Shown here in pieces: positions 1-7,489 of a stretch of 12,614 nt of DNA; position 1 is the stretch's first letter, and the number at the start of each line of letters is the position of its first letter. The DNA is taken from NCBI GenBank assembly GCA_900555545.1, contig USLQ01000008.1, positions 1 through 12,614 of the forward strand. The letters run 5' to 3'. The stretch is from an uncultured Oscillospiraceae bacterium. Its GTDB lineage: Bacteria > Bacillota > Clostridia > Oscillospirales > Acutalibacteraceae. The notes under the pieces were generated by a model. It made no database searches. It saw only the letters and a list, made by a program, of their open reading frames with translations, and was not told where the DNA came from. Position numbers and translations under genes: made by a program.

Positions 1-883
1 GAGCCTGTTCGTATTCCCCGCCGGGGAGGAGAGCAAAACGCTCGCGACGATCGCCGATATGCTCAGCTTCCTGGCGGAGCAGTCGCTCACGCGCGGGGAT
101 ATCGTGGTCGCGCTGGGCGGCGGCGTGACAGGTGATATGGCCGGATTCGCGGCATCCTGTTACCTGCGCGGGATCGAATTTATCCAAATTCCCACCTCGC
201 TGTTGGCCCAGATTGACTCCTCCGTCGGCGGCAAGACAGGCGTGGATCTGCCGCAGGGCAAAAACCTGTGTGGGGCGTTTCATCAGCCGGCGCTCGTCAT
301 CATCGACCCCGATACACTGGAAACCCTGCCCGCCAAGTTTTTCACCGACGGCATGGGGGAGGCAGTCAAGTACGGCTGTATCAAGAGCCCATCACTGTTT
401 GAACGGATCGAAAATGAGCATGTGCACGACTTCTTGGACGATATGATCTACGAGTGCGTGGATATCAAGCGGATCGTCGTGGAGAACGATGAGAAGGAGA
501 AGGGCGAACGGATGCTCCTAAACTTCGGCCACACGCTCGGCCACGCGCTGGAAAAATATTATCACTTTACCCACCTGACACATGGGCAGGCCGTAGGTAT
601 TGGGATGGTGCTGATCGCTCATGCCGGTGAACGCAATGGGATCACCGCACCGGGAACAGCCCGGCGGATCGAGGAAGTCCTGCGGCGCCTCGGACTGCCG
701 CATACGGATCCCGCTCCCCTGACCGACTTGCTCCGTGCCGCCCACTCCGACAAAAAGCGGGCCTCCGACGGTTTAAACCTGGTCCTGCTACGCGAGATCG
801 GTTCCGCCTTTGTCCAAAAAGTACCGGAAGAAGAACTCCCCTCATTTTTCGGGTGTAAAACCGCGGAGGGGAACAATGGGTAA
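1..883 (+). CDS. aroB: 3-dehydroquinate synthase, 5'-truncated by window edge
   Basis: This cytoplasmic NAD+- and metal-dependent enzyme converts DAHP to 3-dehydroquinate, the second step of the shikimate pathway. The open frame is already running at base 2 (first full codon AGC) and gives 293 visible residues. The family is usually about 350-360 residues long, so roughly 60 N-terminal residues lie outside the window. The signature blocks are present in order: GEESKT, the glycine-rich NAD-binding LGGGVTGDMAGF, PTSLLAQIDSSVGGKTGVD, KNLCGAFHQP, GMGEAVKYG (metal-ligand Glu) and NFGHTLGHALE (metal-ligand His residues). An ATG at 59 is internal and is not the real start. The stop overlaps the aroA start by 8 nt, which suggests translational coupling. 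The reading frame is intact and nothing is odd in the visible part. Confidence 0.96.
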   Translation, partial: SLFVFPAGEESKTLATIADMLSFLAEQSLTRGDIVVALGGGVTGDMAGFAASCYLRGIEFIQIPTSLLAQIDSSVGGKTGVDLPQGKNLCGAFHQPALVIIDPDTLETLPAKFFTDGMGEAVKYGCIKSPSLFERIENEHVHDFLDDMIYECVDIKRIVVENDEKEKGERMLLNFGHTLGHALEKYYHFTHLTHGQAVGIGMVLIAHAGERNGITAPGTARRIEEVLRRLGLPHTDPAPLTDLLRAAHSDKKRASDGLNLVLLREIGSAFVQKVPEEELPSFFGCKTAEGNNG

Positions 884-2180
884 ATCTGTTATTTTCCATC
901 CCGGCACACTAAATGGACAAGTTCGTATCCCCTCCTCCAAGAGTATCTCTCACCGCCTGCTGATTGCGGCTGCACTCGCCCACGGAGAGAGCGTTGTACG
1001 CCGCGTGGATCCAAGCAATGATATTGACGCCACCGTTCAGGTCCTTTCCGCACTCGGCGCAGCAGTCCGTACGGAGAACTGCGCGGACGGAAGTGTGGAC
1101 TATTATATCAGGGGGATTCCCCCACGCCATTCAGGCATCGTAAAATTCGCCGACTGCGGGGAGAGCGGCTCCACACTGCGGTTTCTTGTACCCGTGGTGG
1201 CTGCACTGGGGATACCCACCCGGTTCACCGGCCATGGCCGTCTCCCGGAGCGCCCCATGGGGGAACTGATTGAGGCGCTCACTACCCATGGAGTATCTAT
1301 CGAAACACCACCCGGATATACGCTGCCCCTCTCCCTCAGTGGGCAGCTGGCAGCGGGAGAATATCGCCTGCCGGGTAATATCAGCTCCCAATATTTCACC
1401 GGGCTGCTTTTCGCGCTCCCCCTTCTGTCTGGGGACAGTATTCTGCGCGTCACAGGTAAGCTCGAATCCGCCGCCTATATCGATCTGACCATCGATGTGC
1501 TTAAAATGGCGGGAATCTGCATTCAAAAAGAGGCAAATGCCTTTATCATCCCCGGCAATCAGCGCTATCAGCCGTTTGACACGCAGGCCGAGGGTGACTG
1601 GTCGCAGGCCGTATTTTTTCTGGCGGCGGGCGCGTTGGGCGGAGATATCCGCCTGACGGGGCTCAATCCCGAATCCGCACAGGGGGACCGCGCGTGCTGC
1701 GAGATCCTGCGTACCTTTGGGGCGAGAATCGACTGGGAGGACGGTGTTCTCCACTGCCGGGGCGGTGAACTGCGCGGCTGTGAGATCGACGCATCCCAGA
1801 TCCCGGATCTGGTTCCGGCGTTGGCTGCGTGCGCCTGCCAATGTACCGGTGAAACGCACATCACCGGCGCACACCGCCTGCGCCTGAAGGAGAGCGACCG
1901 GATCGAGAGCACGTGCGCAATGATCCGGTCACTCGGTGGGGCTGCGGATCCGGACGACGACGGCATCGCCACCCGTCTGTCGCATCTGCACGGCGGAACC
2001 GTGCGCAGCTTTAACGACCACCGGATCCTGATGTCCGCCGCCGTCCTTGCGCTGCGAGCGGACGGCCCCGTGACCGTGGATCAGGCGGAATGTGTGAATA
2101 AATCGTACCCCCGCTTTTTTGAAGACTACCGAACACTGGGAGGGATCGCCGATGTCATCGACACTCGGGACAAACTATAA
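876..2180 (+). CDS. aroA: 3-phosphoshikimate 1-carboxyvinyltransferase (EPSP synthase)
   Basis: The enzyme transfers the enolpyruvyl group of PEP to shikimate-3-phosphate to make EPSP. I chose the ATG at 876 because a GGAGGGG Shine-Dalgarno site ends 4 nt before it and the conserved N-terminus follows; the in-frame ATG at 810 lies deep inside aroB. The product has 434 residues, normal for the family. Visible motifs are PSSKSISHR (residues 19-27, substrate-binding Lys22, Ser23 and Arg27), ESGSTLRF (96-103), RLPERPMGEL (122-131), SSQYFTGLL (170-178), IPDLVPALA (309-317, catalytic Asp311), RLRLKESDRI (334-343, Glu339) and DHRILMSAAV (381-390). The PEP-site loop reads ESGST where the classic enzymes have NAGT. 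I have seen this only as a sequence difference and make no claim about inhibitor sensitivity. The last 29 nt overlap aroC. Confidence 0.97.
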   Translation: MGKSVIFHPGTLNGQVRIPSSKSISHRLLIAAALAHGESVVRRVDPSNDIDATVQVLSALGAAVRTENCADGSVDYYIRGIPPRHSGIVKFADCGESGSTLRFLVPVVAALGIPTRFTGHGRLPERPMGELIEALTTHGVSIETPPGYTLPLSLSGQLAAGEYRLPGNISSQYFTGLLFALPLLSGDSILRVTGKLESAAYIDLTIDVLKMAGICIQKEANAFIIPGNQRYQPFDTQAEGDWSQAVFFLAAGALGGDIRLTGLNPESAQGDRACCEILRTFGARIDWEDGVLHCRGGELRGCEIDASQIPDLVPALAACACQCTGETHITGAHRLRLKESDRIESTCAMIRSLGGAADPDDDGIATRLSHLHGGTVRSFNDHRILMSAAVLALRADGPVTVDQAECVNKSYPRFFEDYRTLGGIADVIDTRDKL

Positions 2181-3247
2181 AATATCCATCTTTGGGGAGA
2201 GCCACGGCACGGCCATCGGCGCCGTGATCGACGCACCACCCCCGGGTCTTGTAATCGATATGGAGCAGGTACTCGTGCAGATGGCGCGCCGCGCACCAGA
2301 TGGAAAGGACGGCTCCACCAAGCGCGTGGAGGCGGACACCCCGCACATTCAGTCCGGCGTTCTGGAACGGGATGGCGTGCTCACTACCACCGGTGCGCCG
2401 CTGTGCGTGCTGATCCAGAACACCAACACCCGTTCCGGCGACTATGCAAATATCGCCCGGATTGCCCGTCCCGCCCACGCGGACTATACGGGATATATTC
2501 ACTACAACGGATATAACGACATCCGCGGCGGCGGTCACTTCTCCGGGCGGCTGACGGCTCCGCTTGTGTTCGCGGGCGCGGTGGCACGCCAGGCACTGGC
2601 CAAAATGGGCATCCGTATCTGCGCGCATATCGCCTCCATCGGGGATGTGTGTGACGCTGCTTTGGATCCGTGCGATATCCCGTCAGATGTCGCAGACCGG
2701 CTGAGCCATTCGGACTTTCCGGTGCTGGACGCCGTACAGGAAAAACTGATGAAAAACGAAATTGAGCGCGCCCGCATGGACGCGGACAGCGTCGGCGGAA
2801 TTATTGAGTGCGCCGTGACGGGTATCCCCGCCGGGATCGGCGCGCCGATCTTTGACGCGCTCGATCGCCCATGCGGTGTTTGGTATTCCCGCCGTGAAAG
2901 GACTTGAATTCGGCGCAGGATTTGAACTGACAAAAATGCGCGGCAGCGCCGCCAATGACCCGATGCGAATGCAGGGGGATCGCGTTATTACCACATCCAA
3001 CAATAACGGCGGTATCCTGGGCGGCATCACCAACGGAATGCCAGTGCTTTTCCGTGCGGCCATCAAGCCGACGGCTTCCATCGGGCTGCCACAGCAGAGC
3101 ATCGACTACGCCAAAAACTGCGACGCGGACCTGATTATCAAGGGCCGACATGATGCGTGCATCGTGCCGCGGGCCGTACCGGTGATTGAGGCTGCTGCTG
3201 CGGTGGCCATTCTGGATGAAATGATGGCGGAGGGTAAATATGAGTGA
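2152..3247 (+). pseudogene. aroC: chorismate synthase, interrupted by a frameshift
   Basis: Chorismate synthase makes chorismate from EPSP using reduced FMN. The start at 2152 (peptide MSSTLGTNYK) has a GGGAGGG ribosome site at 2138-2144. The first frame carries FGESHGTAIG, ARRAPDGKDGSTKR, ARPAHADYTG and YNDIRGGGHFSG, then FDAL at 2851-2862. It next reads out of phase and stops at 2907. The rest of the protein continues in the next frame from 2864: IAHAVFGIPAVKGLEFG, SNNNGGILGGITNGMP and GRHDACIVPRAVPV, to the stop at 3245-3247. The E. coli enzyme has three residues between FDRL and IAHA; here there is one base, which implies loss of 8 bp. Restoring them gives 367 residues, the normal size. 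As written, the product is 251 residues and lacks the FMN-binding C-terminal third. Both halves are well conserved, so this is either a very recent mutation or a sequence/assembly error. It overlaps aroA by 29 nt and pheA by 8 nt. Confidence 0.93.
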
Positions 3248-4349
3248 CAATTACGACTATCAGCAGGATTTAAACACGGTCCGTGCGCAGATTGATCGCA
3301 TCGACAGCCAGCTGCTCCCCCTGCTGGAACAGCGGATGGATACGGCCAAGGAGGTTGCGCGGATCAAGAGCCGGGCCGGGATCCCCGTGCTCAACGCCGC
3401 GCGGGAGGAGGATATCCTCAACCGCGTACGGGAGCAATCCCCGGAGTACGGCGACGCGCTGCGCGTGGTGTACTCCTCCATGATGGACGTCTCCCGCGCG
3501 CTGCAACATAAAATTCTGGAGATCGCAACTGCTCGAGCCAATCAATTTGATACATCTGTCCCCTGCTCCATCATGTGTCCCGGCGTGGACGGTTCCTTCT
3601 CCGCGAGTGCGGCGCGCCGGATGTTCCAGCATGGGGAGCTCCACTTTACCGAACGCTTTGGCGACGTGTTCAAGAGCGTGGCCGAGGGTAAGACCGACTA
3701 CGGCGTGATCCCGATCGAGAACTCCTGGGCCGGCAGCGTGCACGAGAGCTTTGACCTGATGATGAAGTACCGCCTGCGTATCGTATGCGCGGTGGAGCTG
3801 CCCATCCACCACTGCCTGGTGGGCGTGAAGGGTGCCAAAATTTCCAATATTAAACAAGTGGTATCCCATCCTCAGGGACTGGCACAGTGCGGGGACTATA
3901 TCAGGGCGCACGGATTTGAGTCCATCTCCTACTCCAACACCGCCACGGCGGCCATGGATGTGGCCATCGCCTCCGAGGAGACGGCGGCGCTCTACGGGCT
4001 GGAGGTACTCGAGCGCGATATCCAGTCCAGCAGTGCAAACGTAACGCGGATCATCGCCATCTCACGCGATCTGAAAATCGCAGATAACGCGGACCGGATC
4101 AGCCTGATCTTCACTGTGCCGAATGTGACAGGATCGCTCTATCGCCTGCTGGCGCGCTTCGCCCTGTGCGGGCTGAACCTGACCAAGCTTGAATCCCGCC
4201 CCACCAAGGATCGGAATTTTGACTACTACTTCTACTTGGACTTTACCGGCTCCGTCGCAAAGGAGAGCACGCTCGACCTGCTGTGCGCACTGGAAGAAGA
4301 ATTGCCCGTATTCAACTTCTTGGGCAACTACCCGGAACTGCGGGGATAA
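3240..4349 (+). CDS. pheA: bifunctional chorismate mutase / prephenate dehydratase
   Basis: This enzyme converts chorismate to prephenate and then to phenylpyruvate, committing carbon to phenylalanine. The start at 3240 overlaps the aroC stop by 8 nt and follows a GGCGGAGGG ribosome site. The product has 369 residues. The AroQ-type chorismate mutase domain covers about residues 8-95, with candidate active-site residues Arg15, Arg32, Lys43, Arg55, Glu56 and Gln89 by analogy with the E. coli P-protein. The prephenate dehydratase domain covers about 108-280 (GVDGSFS at 115-121, GVIPIENSWAGSV at 155-167). The ACT regulatory domain covers about 286-365 and keeps the ESRP motif (318-321), which in this family binds phenylalanine for feedback control. 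One oddity is that the conserved TRF catalytic motif reads TRI (269-271): Thr and Arg are kept, Phe is Ile. It is the last gene of the operon and is followed by a strong terminator. Confidence 0.96.
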   Translation: MSDNYDYQQDLNTVRAQIDRIDSQLLPLLEQRMDTAKEVARIKSRAGIPVLNAAREEDILNRVREQSPEYGDALRVVYSSMMDVSRALQHKILEIATARANQFDTSVPCSIMCPGVDGSFSASAARRMFQHGELHFTERFGDVFKSVAEGKTDYGVIPIENSWAGSVHESFDLMMKYRLRIVCAVELPIHHCLVGVKGAKISNIKQVVSHPQGLAQCGDYIRAHGFESISYSNTATAAMDVAIASEETAALYGLEVLERDIQSSSANVTRIIAISRDLKIADNADRISLIFTVPNVTGSLYRLLARFALCGLNLTKLESRPTKDRNFDYYFYLDFTGSVAKESTLDLLCALEEELPVFNFLGNYPELRG

Positions 4350-4366
4350 AATGGTCTAAAACACAC

Positions 4367-4413
4367 GCGCCCCCCCGGACGATGATTTCGTCCGGGGGGC
4401 GCATTTGTATTTT
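4367..4413 (+). terminator. intrinsic terminator of the aro operon, probably bidirectional
   Basis: A very GC-rich hairpin: GCG, seven C, GGACG (4367-4381) pairs with CGTCC, six G, CGC (4389-4402), with a 7-nt loop ATGATTT and one unpaired C. The + strand continues ATTTGTATTTT. The hairpin starts 17 nt after the pheA stop. On the - strand it is followed by GTGTGTTTT, so it probably also ends the convergent zinc-ribbon operon, whose last gene stops at 4480. Confidence 0.92.
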
Positions 4414-4479
4414 ACAGAAATTATCCCTGCGCTCCTGCAATTTAGCAATTGCGCATCGACCTAAGGTCTCCTCTCGACT

Positions 4480-5883
4480 TTATTGATACAGTACGACGTT
4501 TGCAAATCCCCAGTCCGGCCCATACTCTGTCATTTCAATTTTCAGGTTAGCCGCACCGTTAAGTGGGATTGTAATCTTCTGTGGAACAGACTGCCCGCTG
4601 AGCGAATAGGCTTGAACAAATTGGTCATTCAGATACACTTTCATTTCTGAGTCTTCAATGGAGGAATCATTGATATGTCCCACCGTGAATGAAATTGAAG
4701 TGTATGCCCCCTTCAGATCAAACAGCGCATATCCGGTATCCCGGATGATAAAGCCCTCATAATAGGTGTCGCTGCCCATTGAAAATCCGTCGCTCTCCGC
4801 TGGATCGACAAGTTCGTAATAGCGTCCGCCATAGAGTGCGGTCGTATCGAGCAAATCAATTGGCCGCGTATTCTGAACCTCCGTTAATTTGTCCGACAAC
4901 ACCTGGGAATCCGGCAGTAATTGAAGCGCCTGCATCAACACATCCTCGGCCGCATCGAACTGCTCCGCCGCAAATCGTTCTGTAGCCTGCTGGACACAGA
5001 CCTGCTCATAGGTACTCGCAGTGGAATGATAGAGGGCGGCGATGTCGGCATCATCCCTTGCTACCTGGGCGGCTGTGGACAAAATCTGGAGTGCACCCTG
5101 ATAATCCTGGCTGTCAATGCATGCCTGGGCACGTGTCAGGGCATCCGATTTATAGCTTTCCATCGCGGTATTGACATTGTCCTGAATGGACGCATAGGCC
5201 TCGCTCCCCGCGTCAATCTTTGAATACTCCAGAAGGGCGTTTTCATAGTCGCCATTCTCATAATACTCATTCCCGTTCGCAAGCGCTGTGTTCACCTCAT
5301 TGACTGCTGCAAGCTCATCAATAAGCGCTGTCATATCACCCAGGCCGACATACTCAAGCGCCTCCAATGCTTGTACAGCATCGGGATAATCTATCGTTCC
5401 GGCTTTGAACGCTTCTGCAACATCGGTATCCGAACTGCCCAATGCTGTCTTAAGCAGCAATTTTTTCACAGCACTATCGCCCACTTCGCGGCTGTATTCT
5501 GTGCGGGCCTCATAGTAGTTCTGATCTTTTATATTCCGATACACGTCATAGGGGCCGCCTAAAAAGAACACCGCCGTCAGGGCCAACACCACAACCAAGA
5601 TCATTGCAAGCAATGTGAGCAGAATGATTTTAACCTTTTTTCCGGTGCTCATTTTCTTTTTGACCTTGGGAACCATTGCCTGCTGTTGAACCGGAACCGG
5701 GGGTACATGATAGGTATTCGGCGCCGACCGGGGGGGATCGGGTGTGAAAAACGGCTGCGCCTGATCGTCTGGCGCAACACTCGCCCCTGTTGCAGCTTTT
5801 ACTTGGGCGCGAGTACCACAGTTGGGACAGAACTTTTCATTTTCATCAAGCAGAGTCCCACATTTTTCGCAAAATTTTGACAT
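4480..5883 (-). CDS. zinc ribbon - membrane segment - TPR-like - NPCBM-like protein
   Basis: A 467-residue membrane protein of unknown role. The start at 5883 (MSKFCEKCG) has AAGAGGA just upstream; an in-frame ATG at 5904 would add only seven residues and lies in the ribosome-site region. Residues 1-24 form a zinc ribbon (Cys5, Cys8, Cys19, Cys22). A Pro/Gln-rich linker runs to about 75, followed by a basic patch and one membrane helix (about 86-108). Lys residues before the helix predict the zinc ribbon inside and the rest outside. Residues about 195-340 are alanine-rich helical repeats resembling TPRs (for example NEYYENGDYENALLEYSKI). Residues about 343-467 resemble the NPCBM/NEW2 carbohydrate-binding fold (YTSISFTVGHINDSS, MKVYLND, QKITIPLNG, LKIEM). 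Sugar binding is inferred from this resemblance only. It is the last gene of a likely three-gene operon, 45 nt after the previous one. Confidence 0.88.
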   Translation of the reverse strand: MSKFCEKCGTLLDENEKFCPNCGTRAQVKAATGASVAPDDQAQPFFTPDPPRSAPNTYHVPPVPVQQQAMVPKVKKKMSTGKKVKIILLTLLAMILVVVLALTAVFFLGGPYDVYRNIKDQNYYEARTEYSREVGDSAVKKLLLKTALGSSDTDVAEAFKAGTIDYPDAVQALEALEYVGLGDMTALIDELAAVNEVNTALANGNEYYENGDYENALLEYSKIDAGSEAYASIQDNVNTAMESYKSDALTRAQACIDSQDYQGALQILSTAAQVARDDADIAALYHSTASTYEQVCVQQATERFAAEQFDAAEDVLMQALQLLPDSQVLSDKLTEVQNTRPIDLLDTTALYGGRYYELVDPAESDGFSMGSDTYYEGFIIRDTGYALFDLKGAYTSISFTVGHINDSSIEDSEMKVYLNDQFVQAYSLSGQSVPQKITIPLNGAANLKIEMTEYGPDWGFANVVLYQ

Positions 5884-5928
5884 GACATCCTCTTCTTTCC
5901 TCATTCACATGGTTTCATAATATAAAAA

Positions 5929-6606
5929 TTAGTAATTGCTGTAAAAATCGGTATCAATCAGGCCGCGCGGCACCGTCCAATCGCCGTTTTCCTTAATTAC
6001 CAAAAAACCTTCCGGGAAATAGAAGGTATCGGAGCCTTCCTCCCCCTCGATAGAAAGCTCAATATTCAGGACATAGGCATCGGTAATCTTGAGTTCGCCC
6101 TCTTCATAAACATAATAGGCAAAATTGTCGTAGATATCCTCCTCCAGATCCTCCAAATCTGATTGTGTTGCCCTCGTTTTCGACTGGATCTCATAATCAA
6201 TTTTAATATCCTCACCACAATCAAAATCATAAACGGCCTCGTCAATAATATCTTCAAAATCCTCCATCAGATATTCATCGGTATCGTAATCAGCCAGCCT
6301 GTACTCCACCCAATAGTCGGATGTAACATCCCGCATCAACTCGGCATCATGTGTTTCAATTGCCGTAAAATAATCGTCAACTGCCTGCTTATATCCGCCG
6401 CCTACTGATTTTGCCACCAAAACAATGGCCACAACTGCCGCCACAAGCAGAACACAGGCAACGGACACACTTACCATCACTTTTACAGATCTATTCCTTT
6501 TTACCGGTGGAACGACCGGTTGTACATTTACCTGCGACCCACAGTTCGGGCAAAAAATCTCATTTTCTTCAAGTGGCGAACCACACTGTTTACAATATTT
6601 TGACAT
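5929..6606 (-). CDS. zinc ribbon single-pass membrane protein with acidic outer domain
   Basis: A 225-residue protein of unknown function. The start at 6606 (MSKYCKQCG) follows GGAGAGG; a further in-frame ATG seven codons upstream is unlikely. The zinc ribbon uses Cys5, Cys8, Cys19 and Cys22 and shares 16 of its first 24 residues with the neighbour encoded at 4480-5883, so the two N-termini are clearly related. A basic stretch (VKRNRSVKV) precedes one membrane helix at about 43-66, which predicts an N-inside topology. The outer part (70-225) is strongly acidic, with many Asp, Glu and Tyr residues. The opening YKQAVDDYFTAIETHD resembles NTF2-like/DUF4878-type extracellular domains, and a late WTVPRGL segment fits the end of such a fold; this assignment is tentative. 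It lies 127 nt after the zinc-ribbon gene at 6734-7249 and is likely cotranscribed with it. Confidence 0.87.
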   Translation of the reverse strand: MSKYCKQCGSPLEENEIFCPNCGSQVNVQPVVPPVKRNRSVKVMVSVSVACVLLVAAVVAIVLVAKSVGGGYKQAVDDYFTAIETHDAELMRDVTSDYWVEYRLADYDTDEYLMEDFEDIIDEAVYDFDCGEDIKIDYEIQSKTRATQSDLEDLEEDIYDNFAYYVYEEGELKITDAYVLNIELSIEGEEGSDTFYFPEGFLVIKENGDWTVPRGLIDTDFYSNY

Positions 6607-6733
6607 ATTCGTTCCTCTCCTTTCCATTCTTATACGTTCTTAAAATGCGGAAATCCGCTCCCTACCGGCGACAGCACAGGCATCTGCGAGAAGGGGCGGA
6701 TCCACCGTTTCGATTATTCCATCACAGAACCTA

Positions 6734-7249
6734 CTATTTCAAAAAACCAAGGCTGCGGATAATTGCCGGCTCTTTGGCCTTTCCAGAGCAGATCTGGAAG
6801 AAGCAGATAATTTTAATAACAAAGAAGACGATAGACATAATCGCTGCGGCAATTATCGGCAGCACCAGCCAGAAGAAAACAATAGCTGCAATCCACATCA
6901 GAAAACTGACAACCTCAAACTTAATTACCTGCCGGACATGGAATGAGACGTAAGGGGAATTCCCGGCTGCAAGCAGGGCAATCAGGATCCCAAAAATTCC
7001 CAGCAGATACGGAGCCATGGCGATCACCTTGTTATCCGAAATATCTTTATTGTCAAACTCCATCGTATGGTCGTACGGATCAGCATAGACCACCGGTGAA
7101 TTTACGGCTTTGGGGGAATTATATGCGTTTCCCATGCCGTTTTGCGCCCCAGTATCTTGGTACCCATCCTGCGAAATAGGGGCGCCACAGTTGGTACAGA
7201 ACGTGGCGGTGTCTTTTATCGGCGCTTGACACTTTGGACAATTTTTCAT
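6734..7249 (-). CDS. zinc ribbon, DUF4870-like multi-pass membrane protein
   Basis: A 171-residue membrane protein and first gene of the likely operon. The start at 7249 (MKNCPKC) follows an AGAGAGGA ribosome site; the in-frame ATG at 7273 lies upstream of that site and is rejected. The zinc ribbon uses Cys4, Cys7, Cys18 and Cys21, with the same C-x2-C-x10-C-x2-C spacing as the two genes downstream. A polar Asn/Gly/Asp-rich linker spans about 25-72. Hydrophobic segments lie at about 76-95, 113-131 and 132-152, and between the first two is SPYVSFHVRQVIKFE. That pattern of a hydrophobic segment followed by an FHxRQ block matches the DUF4870 (Tic20-like) membrane family known from Firmicutes. 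No biochemical role is established for that family, and I do not propose one. Confidence 0.88.
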   Translation of the reverse strand: MKNCPKCQAPIKDTATFCTNCGAPISQDGYQDTGAQNGMGNAYNSPKAVNSPVVYADPYDHTMEFDNKDISDNKVIAMAPYLLGIFGILIALLAAGNSPYVSFHVRQVIKFEVVSFLMWIAAIVFFWLVLPIIAAAIMSIVFFVIKIICFFQICSGKAKEPAIIRSLGFLK

Positions 7250-7289
7250 GGTTAAATTCCTCTCTTCTATCAAAAATATTTATTGCTTT

Positions 7290-7311
7290 AAAATAAGGTA
7301 GCCCTTATTTT
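7290..7311 (-). repeat. 9-bp inverted repeat in the zinc-ribbon operon leader
   Basis: AAAATAAGG (7290-7298) and CCTTATTTT (7303-7311) are perfectly complementary around a 4-nt loop. The element starts 40 nt upstream of the ATG at 7249 and lies inside the predicted transcript. It could be a weak RNA hairpin or a protein-binding palindrome. A true terminator is unlikely because the stem is AT-rich. Confidence 0.6.
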
Positions 7312-7369
7312 GAAACCATTCCCATATCGGTGGCTCTGCCTGACAGACACCAATCTGCTATTTATCCAA

Positions 7370-7398
7370 ATTATAAATAATTTGTCGAATCAAAACAA
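7370..7398 (-). promoter_or_regulatory. SigA-type promoter of the zinc-ribbon operon
   Basis: Read on the - strand: TTGTTT (7393-7398), a 17-nt spacer and a perfect TATAAT (7370-7375). Transcription would begin near 7363, giving a leader of about 110 nt before the ATG at 7249. An inverted repeat directly abuts the -35 box upstream. Confidence 0.82.
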
Positions 7399-7400
7399 TT

Positions 7401-7427
7401 GCTACCAAAAAGTAAACTTTTGGTAGC
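7401..7427. repeat. 10-bp inverted repeat next to the operon promoter
   Basis: GCTACCAAAA (7401-7410) and TTTTGGTAGC (7418-7427) are perfect inverted repeats with a 7-nt centre, 2 nt upstream of the -35 box of the zinc-ribbon operon promoter. A related GTAGCAA follows at 7435-7441. The position fits an operator. It could instead be a second hairpin in the tail of the convergently placed regulator transcript from 7490-8887. Confidence 0.6.
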
Positions 7428-7460
7428 AAAGTATGTAGCAATCTGTCCACACAACAAAGC

Positions 7461-7482
7461 GGGCGCGTTTTGCAACGCGCCC
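7461..7482 (-). terminator. hairpin terminator of the 465-residue regulator gene
   Basis: GGGCGCGTT (7461-7469) pairs perfectly with AACGCGCCC (7474-7482) around a TTGC loop. On the - strand it begins 8 nt after the stop of the regulator and is followed by GCTTTGTTGTGTG, a moderate U-rich tail. It separates this gene from the zinc-ribbon operon promoter. Confidence 0.75.
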
Positions 7483-7489
7483 TACATAT

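Noticed and set aside
1131..1874. 247-residue open frame antisense to aroA
   Set aside because: Lies wholly inside a well-supported enzyme gene on the other strand, with no recognisable domain; a by-product of GC-rich codons.
2845..2870. Programmed ribosomal frameshift in aroC
   Set aside because: No slippery heptamer or downstream stimulatory structure was seen, and a plain +1 shift would leave the protein three residues short at a conserved place; an 8-bp loss explains the site better.
2852..3247. Separate gene starting at TTG 2852 encoding the AroC C-terminal part
   Set aside because: There is no ribosome site and its sequence is the direct continuation of chorismate synthase; it is the second half of a frameshifted gene.
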